A stretch of DNA of 64,000 bases. Source: VAZQ01 sp963712565 (lineage in GTDB: Bacteria > Pseudomonadota > Alphaproteobacteria > Rhizobiales > Xanthobacteraceae). The notes under the pieces were generated by a model that did not search any database, was not told the DNA's origin, and saw only the letters and a program-made list of their open reading frames with translations. This document shows, one piece after another, positions 54,701-63,440 of the stretch. Within the stretch, counting starts at the first letter, position 1, and the number at the start of each line of letters is the position of its first letter. Where the stretch lies: positions 245,586 to 309,585 of the forward strand of contig CAVQIP010000053.1 of the NCBI GenBank assembly GCA_963712565.1, written 5' to 3'. A program made the translations under genes and the position numbers.

Positions 54701-54880
54701 GTCCAGCAGCCGCTCGCCTGCGTGGTGGTCGGCGGCATGTTGCTTTCGCCGTTTTGCAGCTTGCTGGCGATCCCGACGCTCGCCCGTATCGTGATGCCGG
54801 CGAGCAAGGAGAAGGCCGGACAGGCAGAGACAATTCCGGCCGGCGCGGGGGCGAGGATGAGTCAAACTGCAGAGCACTGA
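51704..54880 (+). CDS. Heavy-metal-type (CusA/CzcA) RND efflux pump
   Basis: A 1058-residue RND pump with 12 membrane segments in two repeats. The N-terminus LIAFCLSRRPLVLISFTAFL and NIEAYPDPAPPIVEI place it in the heavy-metal efflux branch. The proton-relay helix reads IDLGIIVDATVIMVEN near residue 393, with aspartates in place of the usual DFG form. Which metal it exports is not clear from sequence, and it may be an organic-solute variant. No outer-membrane channel gene is adjacent. Confidence 0.9.
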   Translation: MLPKLIAFCLSRRPLVLISFTAFLGLGYAAFTTLNIEAYPDPAPPIVEIIAQYPGQSPEEMERYVTIPLEIAIASTPGLKFVRSNTVYALSFIRLQFEYGRDYHFVRQQTINRLKDAAIPPSVQPVISPAGGISEIFRYQLKGPPDMDIMQLKTLQDWVVERRLRIVPGVADVLVLGGKTKEFQAEIDLNRMIAHGLTLPQIISAISAGNSNVGGRTIAVGEQSVTVRGIGVVSTLQDIGNIVLTQQGGVPVLLSDVAKVQIGFTPRLGIAGRDDVTDIVTGIVLMQKFERTSEVVARVRAAIDRINTDGTLPPGVKVEPYYDRGDLVAITINTVLHNMAFGIALIFLIQWVFLGNLRCALIVSATIPVALFLAVIITVLRGESANLLSVGAIDLGIIVDATVIMVENIFRHLTHDDPAETANPEVRRADKLRRILNAAVEVDKPIFFSVVITIAAFLPLFTMQGVEGQIFGPMSRTYAYALIGAVIATFTVTPVMASILLPAQVKEFETILVRLIRKAYDVALPFAVHRYRIAATIALAFLVVCGLLGLRLGTEFLPKLEEGNLWIRALLPPTITLEAGMDTVARMRNVIKSYPPVRTVISEQGRGEDGTDPDGSFVAEFFVPLKPFDQWPKGLTKEEMVRQMSEQLRREFVGVDFNFSQYIQDNIEEAVSGVKGENSVKIFGRDLAELERLSKSLKTEIAAVPGVTNPGGFNLLGQPNLIIKINREKAARYGFSVADINAVVQAAIGGQEVTRVYEGEMNFALTVRFAPEYRRDADAIRSIPVALPNNDPKAPTAYIALGELGEVRLETGAAYIYRENGQRFVPLKYSVRGRDLGSTVAEAQGVIAKKVPLPPGYRMEWTGEFGALVEAQKRLAVIVPLSLLLIMMLLYSLFNSIRDSLLALSGIPFAVAGGILGLYVAGLNFSVSAAIGFISLFGVSSMDGILLISYIRKNMEEGLHRDEAIIRSGQTRMRQIFMTGLSACIGLVPAAISTGIGAQVQQPLACVVVGGMLLSPFCSLLAIPTLARIVMPASKEKAGQAETIPAGAGARMSQTAEH

Positions 54881-54947
54881 TATTCCGGCGGGGAGCTGCG
54901 CCGGTATTCACGCCAGGGTGCTGCGGCGCGGCGATCCAAGCCGAAAC

Positions 54948-54976
54948 TTGGCATGCGGGGTGGTAGAGTCCATGAT
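54948..54976 (+). promoter_or_regulatory. Predicted promoter of the liv-type operon
   Basis: TTGGCA (54948-54953), 17 bases, CATGAT (54971-54976). Five and four positions match the sigma-70 consensus. It precedes the substrate-binding protein gene by 89 bases. Confidence 0.45.
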
Positions 54977-55065
54977 AGCCGCGGTCGGAAGCGGCGCGGT
55001 TTCCCCGCGGTTTGCGCATAACGACGACGACCCGAAAGGGCGCCTCATCCATCAGGGAGGATTCC

Positions 55066-56205
55066 ATGAGACGGTCGAGATTTGGCCTGGGGTTCGCGAC
55101 GCTGCTGCTGATGTCGGGGGGCGCGGGAGCTGCCGACGTGAAGTTCGCCTATGTCGGCGAAATATCCGGCAGTATCGCGGTGTCCGGCGGCAATTTCCGC
55201 GACGGCGTCATCTTGGCGGTCGAAGAAATCAACGCCACTGGCGGCATCCTCAAGGAGAAGATCGCGCTCAGCCTGTTGGACACCCAGACCAACCCCGGCG
55301 TCGCCCGGGCGCAGATGCAGAAGGCCATCGACGGCGATCCGTATGTGGTCTTCGGGCCGATCTTCTCAGGCAATGTCAAGGTCACCATGCAGCTGTTGCA
55401 GCAGGCTGAGATCCCGCAATTCACGGGCGGCGAGGCCGCCGAGCTAACCACTCTAGGCGATCCGTACCTGTTCCGGACCTCGTTTGGTCAACAGATCGGC
55501 ATGCCGAAGATTGCCAACTACATCCGCGACGAGATCAAGGCGAAATCCATCGCACTCATCTGGGTGAACAACGACTTCGGCAAGGGCGGCCGCGACAAGC
55601 TCATGAAGGAAATGGCCGCGCGCAACATCAAGATCGTCGCTGACGTCTCAACAGAATCCGGTCAGGCGGATTTCGCCGCCGATGTCGTGAAGCTCAAGTC
55701 GGCGAACGCCGATGCGGTCTTCGTCTACAGCAACGAAGAGGAGTGTGCGCGCATCATGCGTGAGGCGCGCAAGCAGGGACTAAAGGGCCCGTTCGTGGGC
55801 GATACGACATTGCTCAGCCAGAAGACCATCGAACTGGCAGGCGACGCCGCGAACGGCGTGCTCGGCCATGTTGGTCTCACTGCCGATGCGCCGATCCGCG
55901 AGGTTGCCGAATTCACGGCGAGGTTCCAAAAGCGGTTCAATTACAAGCCCGATCACAACGGCATCAAGGGCTACACGGGAGTCTATGCGGTGAAGTACGT
56001 GACCGAGAAGAAACTCGGCAAATTTGATCGCAAGGCGCTCGCCAAGACGATGCATGGGCTGACGATCACGCCCAAGGATGAACCCGCAATCCTGATTGAA
56101 ACGAGTTGGGACGACGTCGGCGAAATCGACCGCATCAGCTTCCTCGCCGAGGTCGTCAACGGCCAGCAAAAAATCATGAAGATATTGCCAAAGCTCGGGA
56201 AATAA
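55066..56205 (+). CDS. ABC transporter substrate-binding protein (LivK/branched-chain amino acid type)
   Basis: The ATG at 55066 follows GGGAGG and gives 379 residues with a signal peptide ending near GAGAA. The Leu/Ile/Val-binding-protein fold is shown by FAYVGEISGSIAVSGGNFRDGV, VEEINATGGI and a C-terminal KGYTGVYAVKYVTEKKLGKFDRKAL. These receptors bind amino acids, amides or aromatic acids. It opens the operon livK-H-M-G-F-like; a hairpin separates it from the permease gene. Confidence 0.93.
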   Translation: MRRSRFGLGFATLLLMSGGAGAADVKFAYVGEISGSIAVSGGNFRDGVILAVEEINATGGILKEKIALSLLDTQTNPGVARAQMQKAIDGDPYVVFGPIFSGNVKVTMQLLQQAEIPQFTGGEAAELTTLGDPYLFRTSFGQQIGMPKIANYIRDEIKAKSIALIWVNNDFGKGGRDKLMKEMAARNIKIVADVSTESGQADFAADVVKLKSANADAVFVYSNEEECARIMREARKQGLKGPFVGDTTLLSQKTIELAGDAANGVLGHVGLTADAPIREVAEFTARFQKRFNYKPDHNGIKGYTGVYAVKYVTEKKLGKFDRKALAKTMHGLTITPKDEPAILIETSWDDVGEIDRISFLAEVVNGQQKIMKILPKLGK

Positions 56206-56223
56206 CCGAGCGACGCCGCCAGC

Positions 56224-56239
56224 CCGCCGCTTTCGGCGG
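56224..56239 (+). promoter_or_regulatory. Stem-loop between receptor and permease genes
   Basis: CCGCCG-CTTT-CGGCGG (56224-56239) is a stable hairpin without a T-tract in the 72-base gap. Such hairpins often stabilise the receptor mRNA and keep downstream permease levels lower. Confidence 0.4.
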
Positions 56240-56277
56240 CCGCGCCATGGCGTCGGCCGCCCATCGAGACCGAGCCC

Positions 56278-57156
56278 ATGGCCGACGTGCTCCAACTCCT
56301 CGTCGCCGGACTCGCGACTGGAGGGATCTATGCGCTGGTGGCGATCGGCTTCACCCTGCTCTGGCAGACGTCGCAGACGATCAACTTCGCGCAGGGTGAG
56401 TTCGTCATGCTGCCGGCGTTCTTCGTGCTGATCGGCATGAACTATTTCGGCCTCTCGTTCTGGCCGGCGGTGTTGCTCGGCACACTTGTGTCACTTGTCA
56501 CGCTTGGTCTCCTGTTCAAGAAGCTGATGGTCGATCCGATGATCCGGCATGGGGTCCTGCCGCTCGTCATCGCCACGATCGCGCTTGCGATTTTCATGAA
56601 GGAGGGCGTGCGGGAATTCTACGGCGCCGATGCGCAGGCCTTCCCGCCGCTTGCAGCCGCAATCAACGTGACCGTGTTGGGAGCCTCCTTCGCCGTGCAA
56701 AGCCTGATCGTGCTCGCGATCAGCATCGCTGCGGTGATCGTCCTGCAACTTTTTCTCAACGGCACGCGGACCGGCCGTTGCATGCAAGCGACCGCGCAGA
56801 ACCCGGTCGTGGCCCGCCTGCTCGGCATCCCGGTCGAACGCATGATCCTCTACACCTTCCTCATCAATGCTGCGCTGGTCACTCTGGCCTCGATCCTGAT
56901 CACGCCGATCTATCTCGCCAAGTTCACGAACGGCGAGTGGCTCGGTCTCTACGCCTTCATCGCGGCGATCGTCGGCGGCTTCAACCAGGTGCGAGGAGCG
57001 ATCGTCGGCGGTCTGCTGCTCGGCGTGGTGGATAATTTCGCCGCTGCCTATCTGTCTTCACAATACCGAATGGCCCTGCCGCTTCTGATCCTCATTGGGG
57101 TCATCTTGTTCCGGCCGCAAGGATTGCTCGGCCGGGTCGAGGAGCGCACGGTATGA
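56278..57156 (+). CDS. livH: Branched-chain amino acid-type ABC transporter permease (LivH)
   Basis: A 292-residue permease with eight or so membrane helices; typical features are TGGIYALVAIGFTLLWQTSQTINFAQGEF near the start and QNPVVARLLGIPVERMILYTF. The LivH family forms one half of the membrane channel. The stop overlaps the livM start by 4 bases. Confidence 0.94.
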   Translation: MADVLQLLVAGLATGGIYALVAIGFTLLWQTSQTINFAQGEFVMLPAFFVLIGMNYFGLSFWPAVLLGTLVSLVTLGLLFKKLMVDPMIRHGVLPLVIATIALAIFMKEGVREFYGADAQAFPPLAAAINVTVLGASFAVQSLIVLAISIAAVIVLQLFLNGTRTGRCMQATAQNPVVARLLGIPVERMILYTFLINAALVTLASILITPIYLAKFTNGEWLGLYAFIAAIVGGFNQVRGAIVGGLLLGVVDNFAAAYLSSQYRMALPLLILIGVILFRPQGLLGRVEERTV

Positions 57157-58148
57157 GGCGGCGCCGAGGAGTGTTCACCGGCATCGTCCTTACGCTTGCG
57201 GCGGCGTTTCTCGTCGCGGCCCCGTTCGGATTCAAGCCTTATGGCATCTTCATTCTCAGCATGTGGGCGGTGATGACCATCGCCGCCATCGGGCTCAACC
57301 TGACGCTCGGCTATGCCGGACAGATTTCGCTCGCGCAGGCGGCCTTCGTCGGGATCGGCTCATATATCACCGCCTATCTGACGACGAGGGGGTGGCCATT
57401 CTCGATCACCTGGTTGCTCGGCGGCGTGTCGTGCTTCGCGATCGGCTGGCTGCTCGGCTATCCAGCGCTCCGCGTGCAACACCACTATCTGGCCTTCGTG
57501 ACGCTCGCCTTCAACACTCTTGTCTACCTGATATTCCGCAACGAGGAATGGCTCACCGGCGGCATCTATGGAATCACCAATGTCCCGCGTCCGCACGTTC
57601 TCGGCTGGTCGATGAATCGTCCTCTCGAATTCTACTATTTCTGTCTCGCGCACCTCGCGCTGGTGTCGCTGGCGGCATGGTGGCTGATCCGCTCGCCCTG
57701 GGGCCGTGCCTTCGTGGCCTTGCGCGAAAATCCGATGCGTGCGCTGTCGCTCGGCGTCGATACGCGCCGCTATACGCTGATGGCATTTGCGCTCGGCGCC
57801 GGGCTCGGCGGTATTTCCGGCGCGCTCTACGCCCCGCTCGTGCAATTCGTCGATCCGACACCGTTTGCGCTCGGCCTGTCGCTCAATTTGCTGCTGATGG
57901 TCGTTGTCGGCGGCTCGGGCTATTTCTTTGGCCCCTTCCTCGGCGCGATGGTGGCGGTTCTGCTGCCCGAATGGCTGCGCTTCACAGAAGGTTTCTATCT
58001 CATGGGCTATGCGGCGCTCGTGATGATCCTGATGGTGTTCTGTCCCGCCGGCCTGCTCGGCCTCGTCGATCGTGTGCTCAAGCCCACCGCCAGGGCGGAG
58101 ATGGTTGCAGCAGCGTTGAAGGCCCCGCAGGGCGAGGGCGTGCAATGA
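57153..58148 (+). CDS. livM: Branched-chain amino acid-type ABC transporter permease (LivM)
   Basis: A 331-residue permease of the LivM group with GLNLTLGYAGQISLAQAAFVGIG and ALRENPMRALSLGVDTRRY. It pairs with LivH. Both ends overlap neighbours by 4 bases (ATGA), so the unit is translationally coupled. Confidence 0.94.
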   Translation: MRRRRGVFTGIVLTLAAAFLVAAPFGFKPYGIFILSMWAVMTIAAIGLNLTLGYAGQISLAQAAFVGIGSYITAYLTTRGWPFSITWLLGGVSCFAIGWLLGYPALRVQHHYLAFVTLAFNTLVYLIFRNEEWLTGGIYGITNVPRPHVLGWSMNRPLEFYYFCLAHLALVSLAAWWLIRSPWGRAFVALRENPMRALSLGVDTRRYTLMAFALGAGLGGISGALYAPLVQFVDPTPFALGLSLNLLLMVVVGGSGYFFGPFLGAMVAVLLPEWLRFTEGFYLMGYAALVMILMVFCPAGLLGLVDRVLKPTARAEMVAAALKAPQGEGVQ

Positions 58149-58888
58149 GCACCGTTCTCGAAGTGCGCGACCTGAAAAAAAGCTTTGGCGGCATCGTCGC
58201 CGTCGACGGCGTGTCGTTCGACGTTAACGCGGGCGAGATTCTCGGCATCATCGGTCCAAACGGCAGCGGCAAGTCCACCTTGTTCAATTGCATCCTCGGG
58301 CAGTTGCAGCCGAGCGGGGGCGATGTGCGTCTTGACGGCCGTCCGGTGACCGGCATGCGTCCGTGCGATCTCAACCGGCTCGGGGTGAGCCGCACGTTTC
58401 AGCTGCTTCAGATCTTTCCGCAATTGACCGTGCGCGAGAATCTGATTCTGGCGGGCCAGGAGCACAAGGGCACCATGCTGTCGCGTCTCATCGGCCGCCG
58501 CGATGCCGGCCTTACCCTCGCGGCCGAGCAGATGCTCGATTTTTTCCGACTCGACCATCTCGCCGACGAGCAGGCCGGCGGCTTGAGCTACGGCCAGCAG
58601 AAGCTGCTCGATGCAGCGATGGCATTCATGGCGGGACCGCGCCTCGCCCTGCTCGACGAGCCGGCCGGTGGAGTCAATTTGACGATGCTCACGAACTTGC
58701 GCGACCGGCTCAAGGCGATCAACGTCGAGCAGGGCGCAACCTTCGTCGTCATCGAGCACAACATGGAATTCGTCATGGCCCTGTGCAACCGTATTCTTGT
58801 GCTTGCCGAGGGCCGTGTCATCGCGCAGGGCGATCCGGCGGAGGTCCGCCGCGATCCGGAAGTGATCAAGGCTTATCTTGGCCATTGA
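58145..58888 (+). CDS. livG: Branched-chain amino acid-type ABC transporter ATPase (LivG)
   Basis: A 247-residue ATPase from the ATG 58145. Walker A GPNGSGKS, a signature LSYGQQKLL and Walker B ALLDEPAGGVN are present, and the GVSRTFQLLQIF element is typical of LivG. It overlaps livM by 4 bases and livF by 11 bases. Confidence 0.94.
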   Translation: MSTVLEVRDLKKSFGGIVAVDGVSFDVNAGEILGIIGPNGSGKSTLFNCILGQLQPSGGDVRLDGRPVTGMRPCDLNRLGVSRTFQLLQIFPQLTVRENLILAGQEHKGTMLSRLIGRRDAGLTLAAEQMLDFFRLDHLADEQAGGLSYGQQKLLDAAMAFMAGPRLALLDEPAGGVNLTMLTNLRDRLKAINVEQGATFVVIEHNMEFVMALCNRILVLAEGRVIAQGDPAEVRRDPEVIKAYLGH

Positions 58889-59618
58889 CGAGATCCTGAG
58901 GTTGGAGGACGTCGTCGCCGGCTACGGCACGGAGACGATTCTGCAGGGACTTTCCTTCGGTGTCCGCCGCGGCGCGATCACGACCGTCATCGGTCCGAAC
59001 GGCGCGGGCAAGTCCACCGCCTTCAAGGCTTTGTTCGGGATGTTGCCGGTGCGCGCGGGCCGCGTTTTCTTTGACGGACGGGAGACCACCAATCATGCAC
59101 CGCGCGAGTTGATCGCGGTGGGCGTCTGCTATGTCCCGCAAGGTCGCAACATCTTCACCGAATTGTCCGTGTTCCATAATCTCGAGCTTGCTGGCGTCGC
59201 GGCGCCGAAAGGCTTCGATCTCACGCCGCGGTTGGAGGCGGCCATGGACCGCTTCCCGGTCTTGCGCCGCAAGGCCCATCAGCAGGCGTCGACGCTCTCC
59301 GGCGGCGAGCAGAAGATGCTGGAGATTGCTCGCGGGTTGATACTCGAACCCAAGCTGATGTTGGTCGATGAGCCGTCGATCGGATTATCGCCGATCCTGG
59401 TCGACGAGGTGTTCGGTATGCTTCGGGACATGCGCGCGCGGGGCATCACCGTGCTGATGATCGAGCAGAACGCAAAGCGTGCGCTCGAAAATTCGGATTA
59501 CGGGATTGTGCTGGAGCTCGGTCGCACGCGTGTTGCGGATCGTGCGGAAAGAATTCTCGCCGATCAGCGCATCGGACAATTGTTTCTCGGCGGCGGCCTG
59601 GAAGCCGCGCAGCCCTAG
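58878..59618 (+). CDS. livF: Branched-chain amino acid-type ABC transporter ATPase (LivF)
   Basis: A 246-residue ATPase starting at TTG 58878 inside livG. Walker A GPNGAGKS, signature LSGGEQKMLEIARGL and Walker B MLVDEPSIGLSP are intact. Together with LivG it powers the LivHM channel. The LVIVD-repeat gene follows only 28 bases later. Confidence 0.94.
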   Translation: MAIDEILRLEDVVAGYGTETILQGLSFGVRRGAITTVIGPNGAGKSTAFKALFGMLPVRAGRVFFDGRETTNHAPRELIAVGVCYVPQGRNIFTELSVFHNLELAGVAAPKGFDLTPRLEAAMDRFPVLRRKAHQQASTLSGGEQKMLEIARGLILEPKLMLVDEPSIGLSPILVDEVFGMLRDMRARGITVLMIEQNAKRALENSDYGIVLELGRTRVADRAERILADQRIGQLFLGGGLEAAQP

Positions 59619-59646
59619 CATCGAACGCCTCGGGAGAGAGAGTGGC

Positions 59647-60873
59647 ATGAAACCGGTCGCAGCCCGCAACATCACATTCGTCAGCCATTCCGATCTGGCC
59701 GGCCGCGGCGACGGCGTGCAGATCATGGTGCATCGCGGCCATGCCTATGTCGGCCACGGCTTCAGCAATGGCATCACCACCGTCGACGTGCGCGATGCGA
59801 AGAATCCGAAGGTGGTCGATTTCATCGCCTGTCCTCCCGGCACGCGCGCCTTTCACCTGCAGACGCATGATGACCTGTTGCTGGCGGTCAACGCGCCGAG
59901 CGTCTGGACCATGCAGGAATTCCAGAACGAGAAGGCCTATTTCGGCGGTTCGCCGGCGGACAAGCTGAAGGACCAGAGCAGATTCACCGCCGGCATCCGG
60001 GTCTACGATATTTCGAAGCCGCAGAAGCCGGCGGAGATCGGCTTCATGCCGGTCGATGGTCTCGGCCCGCATCGCATCTGGTACGTCGGCGGCCGTTACG
60101 CCTACGCTTCCATCCACTTCGCCGATTTCACCGACCATATCCTCGCGGTCATCGACATGTCCGACCCGCGCAGGCCGCAGGTTGCCGGCCGCTTCTGGCT
60201 TCCCGGCATGTGGCGCGCCGGCGGCGAGAGTCCGTCCTGGCGCCCCGGCAAGCGCTACGCGCTGCATCACGCGCTGGTCGCCGGCAACTTCGCCTATGCC
60301 GCCTGGCGCGATGGCGGCCTCACCGTGCTCGACGTCGCCGATCCGGAGCAGCCCAAGATGCTCGCATATCGCAACATGGATCCGCCCTTCGGCGGCGGCA
60401 CGCATTCGCCGCTGCCCTTGCCCGAGCGCAACCTGCTCATACTCGGCGAGGAACCGACCTCCGCCAATTGCAGCGAGGGGCTGCGCTACATCTGGGTGTT
60501 CGACGTCCGCGAACCGAGCAACCCGGTCAGCATCGCAACCTGTCCCCAGCCCAGCGAGGCGGACTATTGCGCCAAGGGCGGCAGCTTCGGCCCGCACAAT
60601 CTGCACGAAAACCGGCCCGGCTCTTTCCGCAGCTCGCAGCTGATCTTCGCCACCTATTACAACGCCGGTGTTCGCGTATTCGACATCGAGAACCCGTTTC
60701 GACCGCGCGAAGTCGGATTCTACGTACCGCCCGATCCAACGCGCATGATGGATCCGCGCCCGAACCGGCCGCAGGTGATTCAATCCTGCGACTGCTATGT
60801 CGATCGCAACGGCCTCATGTATCTGACCGACCCCAATGCCGGCCTCAATATTCTTCAGTTCGAGGGGGCGTGA
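59647..60873 (+). CDS. LVIVD-repeat beta-propeller protein
   Basis: The ATG at 59647 follows a purine-rich GGGAGAGAGAG and gives 408 residues. Several LVIVD-type blades are visible: GITTVDVRDAKNPKVVDF, GIRVYDISKPQKPAEIGF, GLTVLDVADPEQPKMLAY, YIWVFDVREPSNPVSIAT and GVRVFDIENPFRPREVGF. No signal peptide is seen, so it should be cytosolic. Its 28-base distance from livF suggests cotranscription. Conserved His and Cys pairs (HHALVAGNF, SCDCYVD) hint at metal or redox chemistry. The function is unknown. Confidence 0.85.
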   Translation: MKPVAARNITFVSHSDLAGRGDGVQIMVHRGHAYVGHGFSNGITTVDVRDAKNPKVVDFIACPPGTRAFHLQTHDDLLLAVNAPSVWTMQEFQNEKAYFGGSPADKLKDQSRFTAGIRVYDISKPQKPAEIGFMPVDGLGPHRIWYVGGRYAYASIHFADFTDHILAVIDMSDPRRPQVAGRFWLPGMWRAGGESPSWRPGKRYALHHALVAGNFAYAAWRDGGLTVLDVADPEQPKMLAYRNMDPPFGGGTHSPLPLPERNLLILGEEPTSANCSEGLRYIWVFDVREPSNPVSIATCPQPSEADYCAKGGSFGPHNLHENRPGSFRSSQLIFATYYNAGVRVFDIENPFRPREVGFYVPPDPTRMMDPRPNRPQVIQSCDCYVDRNGLMYLTDPNAGLNILQFEGA

Positions 60874-61000
60874 GCCATTTTCATTGTCCCCATCGGGCCG
60901 GTTGTGCTCTGATCCGCTGCGGCCGCCGAGGTGCGGATGGTCTTGTGCGGGTCGGTCGTTGTATATTTCTCGAAGAATCAAGCGAGGGCAGGGGCTTCTC

Positions 61001-61315
61001 ATGAAAATCGTCGAGATCGTTCCGCGTGACCGGACACGCCTCTTTGGGGCCCTTGTCGCCAAGGAGGCGGCGATCCGGAAAGGCGGGCGCGGGACCTACG
61101 TGCGGGTCGGGCGCAAGACCCAGGACTCGGCACGATGGAAGCACCGGAACTACAGCGGCTCGGTGCAGCTCAGCCGGGGCGCTTCCGAGATCGTCACCGC
61201 CAAGGTCCGCGCAACCAGTCCCGAGGACGAGCGTAAACTGCTTTCGTCCTTTCTCGGATTCGTCGATCGTCATTCCGGGGATCATGTGGCGACGATCACG
61301 ATCCATTACCGCTGA
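61001..61315 (+). CDS. Small conserved-looking protein of unknown function
   Basis: The ATG at 61001 follows GAGGGCAGGGG and gives 104 residues. The protein is basic, alpha/beta, with YVRVGRKTQDSARWKHRNY and a C-terminal SSFLGFVDRHSGDHVATITIHY. I do not recognise the family. Codon use resembles that of its neighbours and the ribosome site is good, so it is probably real. Confidence 0.6.
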   Translation: MKIVEIVPRDRTRLFGALVAKEAAIRKGGRGTYVRVGRKTQDSARWKHRNYSGSVQLSRGASEIVTAKVRATSPEDERKLLSSFLGFVDRHSGDHVATITIHYR

Positions 61316-61519
61316 GCCGGCCGCGCCGCCGCCGCGTTGATTGGTGGGCCCAGGAGCAACTCCGCGGTTCGGTGGACGATCGTGGTGGGCGGAAGGTCGT
61401 GGACACCCGGCGAGAAGGCCGTTCGATCCGCCTCGGCGGGCGCCTCAGGGGGCTTCATATCGGCGATCGGTCACCCTATTTCCCGATGGCAGAACGAGGA
61501 CGGCCCGCAGGAGGCGCCC

Positions 61520-61882
61520 ATGGGAATTGTTCTCGACCATACGATCGTCCCGGCCCATGACAAGGAAGGATCGGCTCGGTTCCTGGCTCGGATTTTGGGT
61601 CTGCGCTACGAAGGTCCCGTCTCTCACTTCGCGCCGGTGCGGGTCAACGACAGCCTGACCCTCGACTTCGACAATGACACGGCGTTCGAGAGTCACCACT
61701 ACGCCTTCAAGGTCGACGAAACGGAGTTTGACGGCATTTTCGAGCGCGTGCGGGCCGAGGGCATCGCCTATGGCAGCGGACCCCGCTCCCTCGACGATAT
61801 GAAGATCAATCATCGTCACGGCGGCCGCGGGTTCTATTTCCGCGACCCGAACGGTCACGTCCTCGAGGTGCTCACGGCCTAG
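61520..61882 (+). CDS. VOC family (glyoxalase/dioxygenase fold) protein
   Basis: The ATG at 61520 follows GGAGG and gives 120 residues. The paired beta-alpha-beta-beta-beta units show LDHTIVPAHDKEGSARFLARILG and GGRGFYFRDPNGHVLEVLT, with likely metal ligands H8, H60-61 and E117. It is a small single-domain VOC protein; the substrate is unknown. It converges with the permease gene. Confidence 0.88.
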   Translation: MGIVLDHTIVPAHDKEGSARFLARILGLRYEGPVSHFAPVRVNDSLTLDFDNDTAFESHHYAFKVDETEFDGIFERVRAEGIAYGSGPRSLDDMKINHRHGGRGFYFRDPNGHVLEVLTA

Positions 61883-61906
61883 CCCGGCCGCCGTGTGGCA
61901 TCCCCG

Positions 61907-63136
61907 CTAAGACAGCAAATGGATCCAGCCCGCCGCCAAGGCGAGGCACGCCAAGCAGACCAGCGCCCCCGCGCGCGAGAATTCGCCGAACGAGATGTGG
62001 ATGCCGTGTCGTTGCGCCACTTCGACGACGATGATGCCGGCGAGGCTGCTGAAGATGATGAGATTGCTCGCAAATCCGGTTCCGAGCGCCATCGCCGCCC
62101 CGACGAGGTCGACGTCGGCGCGACCGACATAGGGCAGCATCAGGATCACGGCCGGGTTGTTTCCGACGACGTTGCTGAGCGTCGCGGAGATGAACAGGAG
62201 CGGCATCGGGTCGTGTAGATTGAGCCCGGCTTGCGCGAGATCGCGGATCGCGGCCGTCGGGATGCCGGTCTGTGCGAGCGCGGCGTTGAGCACGAACAAG
62301 CCGAACAGCAGCAGCAGCAAGTCGCCGTCGACGTGTTTTAGCATGTCCGCCGACGCGATCCGGCGGTTGAGCAAGAGCACGCCGGCGGCGGCGAGCGCGA
62401 CAACGGCATGCGACCATTCGGTCAAAGTGAAGGCCGCGATGACTGCCAGCGTAACCACCCCCGCCTTGAGGGTCTCGAGCCGATCGAACTTCACCTCGGT
62501 AGCGAGCCGCGTGGGCGGCGGGGGCGCGCCAGGAAGGGTCCAGCGGTCCCGGTAGAGCAGCGACAGAACCAGCCAGACGATTGGCAACGACAGCAGCGCC
62601 GGCACGGCGGCGACCTTCAGGAAGGCGGTGAACGACAGGCCCAGTCCGCCGGCCACCATCATGTTCTGCGGGCTGCCGATCAGGGTGCCGGCCGAGCCGG
62701 CATTGGCAGCAAAGCAGAAGCCGAGGAGGAACGGCAGCGGATTGAGGCCGCGGGAGAGCGTGATCTGCACCAGCAGCGGCGTCATCGCGACCACGACCAC
62801 GTCGTTGGTGAGCACCGCCGAGAACAGCGCCGACACCGCGATGAACACCGCGAGCAAGGCCTTGGGGCCGACCTGCAAGCTCGCAATTCGGGCTGCCGCC
62901 CAGTCGTAGAAGCCAGCCAGCACGAAGGTTGCCGATACCACCATGAGGCCGAACAGCAATGCGATCGCGCTGAAATTGACCGCGTCCCAGGCCGCATTCA
63001 CGCCGATCCGTCCGCTCACGATGAGTGCGATCACGCCAAGCAGCACCGCTCCGGTCCGATCCACCCGAAAGCCGGGAATTCGGCCGATGGCAAGCGCCGC
63101 ATAGCTCAACAGAAAGATGACGACGGTGGCGTCCAT
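61907..63136 (-). CDS. ArsB/CitM-type anion permease (SLC13-like)
   Basis: A 409-residue membrane protein with about 11 helices. The two inverted motifs NDVVVVAMTPLLVQITLSRGLNP and VGNNPAVILMLPYVG, and AANAGSAGTLIGSPQN, are those of the ion-transporter (IT) superfamily, which includes ArsB, CitM and NhaD. The transported anion cannot be told apart; no arsenic genes are nearby. Confidence 0.87.
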   Translation of the reverse strand: MDATVVIFLLSYAALAIGRIPGFRVDRTGAVLLGVIALIVSGRIGVNAAWDAVNFSAIALLFGLMVVSATFVLAGFYDWAAARIASLQVGPKALLAVFIAVSALFSAVLTNDVVVVAMTPLLVQITLSRGLNPLPFLLGFCFAANAGSAGTLIGSPQNMMVAGGLGLSFTAFLKVAAVPALLSLPIVWLVLSLLYRDRWTLPGAPPPPTRLATEVKFDRLETLKAGVVTLAVIAAFTLTEWSHAVVALAAAGVLLLNRRIASADMLKHVDGDLLLLLFGLFVLNAALAQTGIPTAAIRDLAQAGLNLHDPMPLLFISATLSNVVGNNPAVILMLPYVGRADVDLVGAAMALGTGFASNLIIFSSLAGIIVVEVAQRHGIHISFGEFSRAGALVCLACLALAAGWIHLLS

Positions 63137-63440
63137 GGCGCGGTTCCAGACGGGTGCGGCCGGTCATGAGAGCGGGGTCTCCAAGTCGCGCTCGTCCGAG
63201 CCGGCCGCCGTTGCGAGCGTGATCGGCGATCCTACGGCGCGCCCGATTGTGGATGGTGTTGCAACGAGGACAACGTTACGCGCGCACCAACATGGCGGGG
63301 CGCGAACATAGCATGGCGGGCCCGCGTGCACGTCGGCGGAAACAGCCGGCGCGACCGCGCGCGCAAGATGCACGGAAATCGTCGGGGCACTGCGACCCTC
63401 ATTCAGCCAGCCAAGACGGCGGACAATCCCGCTACCCCCA
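63137..63440. other. Intergenic region between permease and hlyU
   Basis: The 304-base space contains an open frame of 98 codons on the minus strand (63164-63460) that overlaps hlyU and has no ribosome site or recognisable protein. I see no real gene here. Confidence 0.35.

Noticed and set aside
54940..54965. Sigma-54 promoter (TGGCATG near 54949)
   Set aside because: The -12 GC element is missing at the required spacing; a sigma-70 type fits better.
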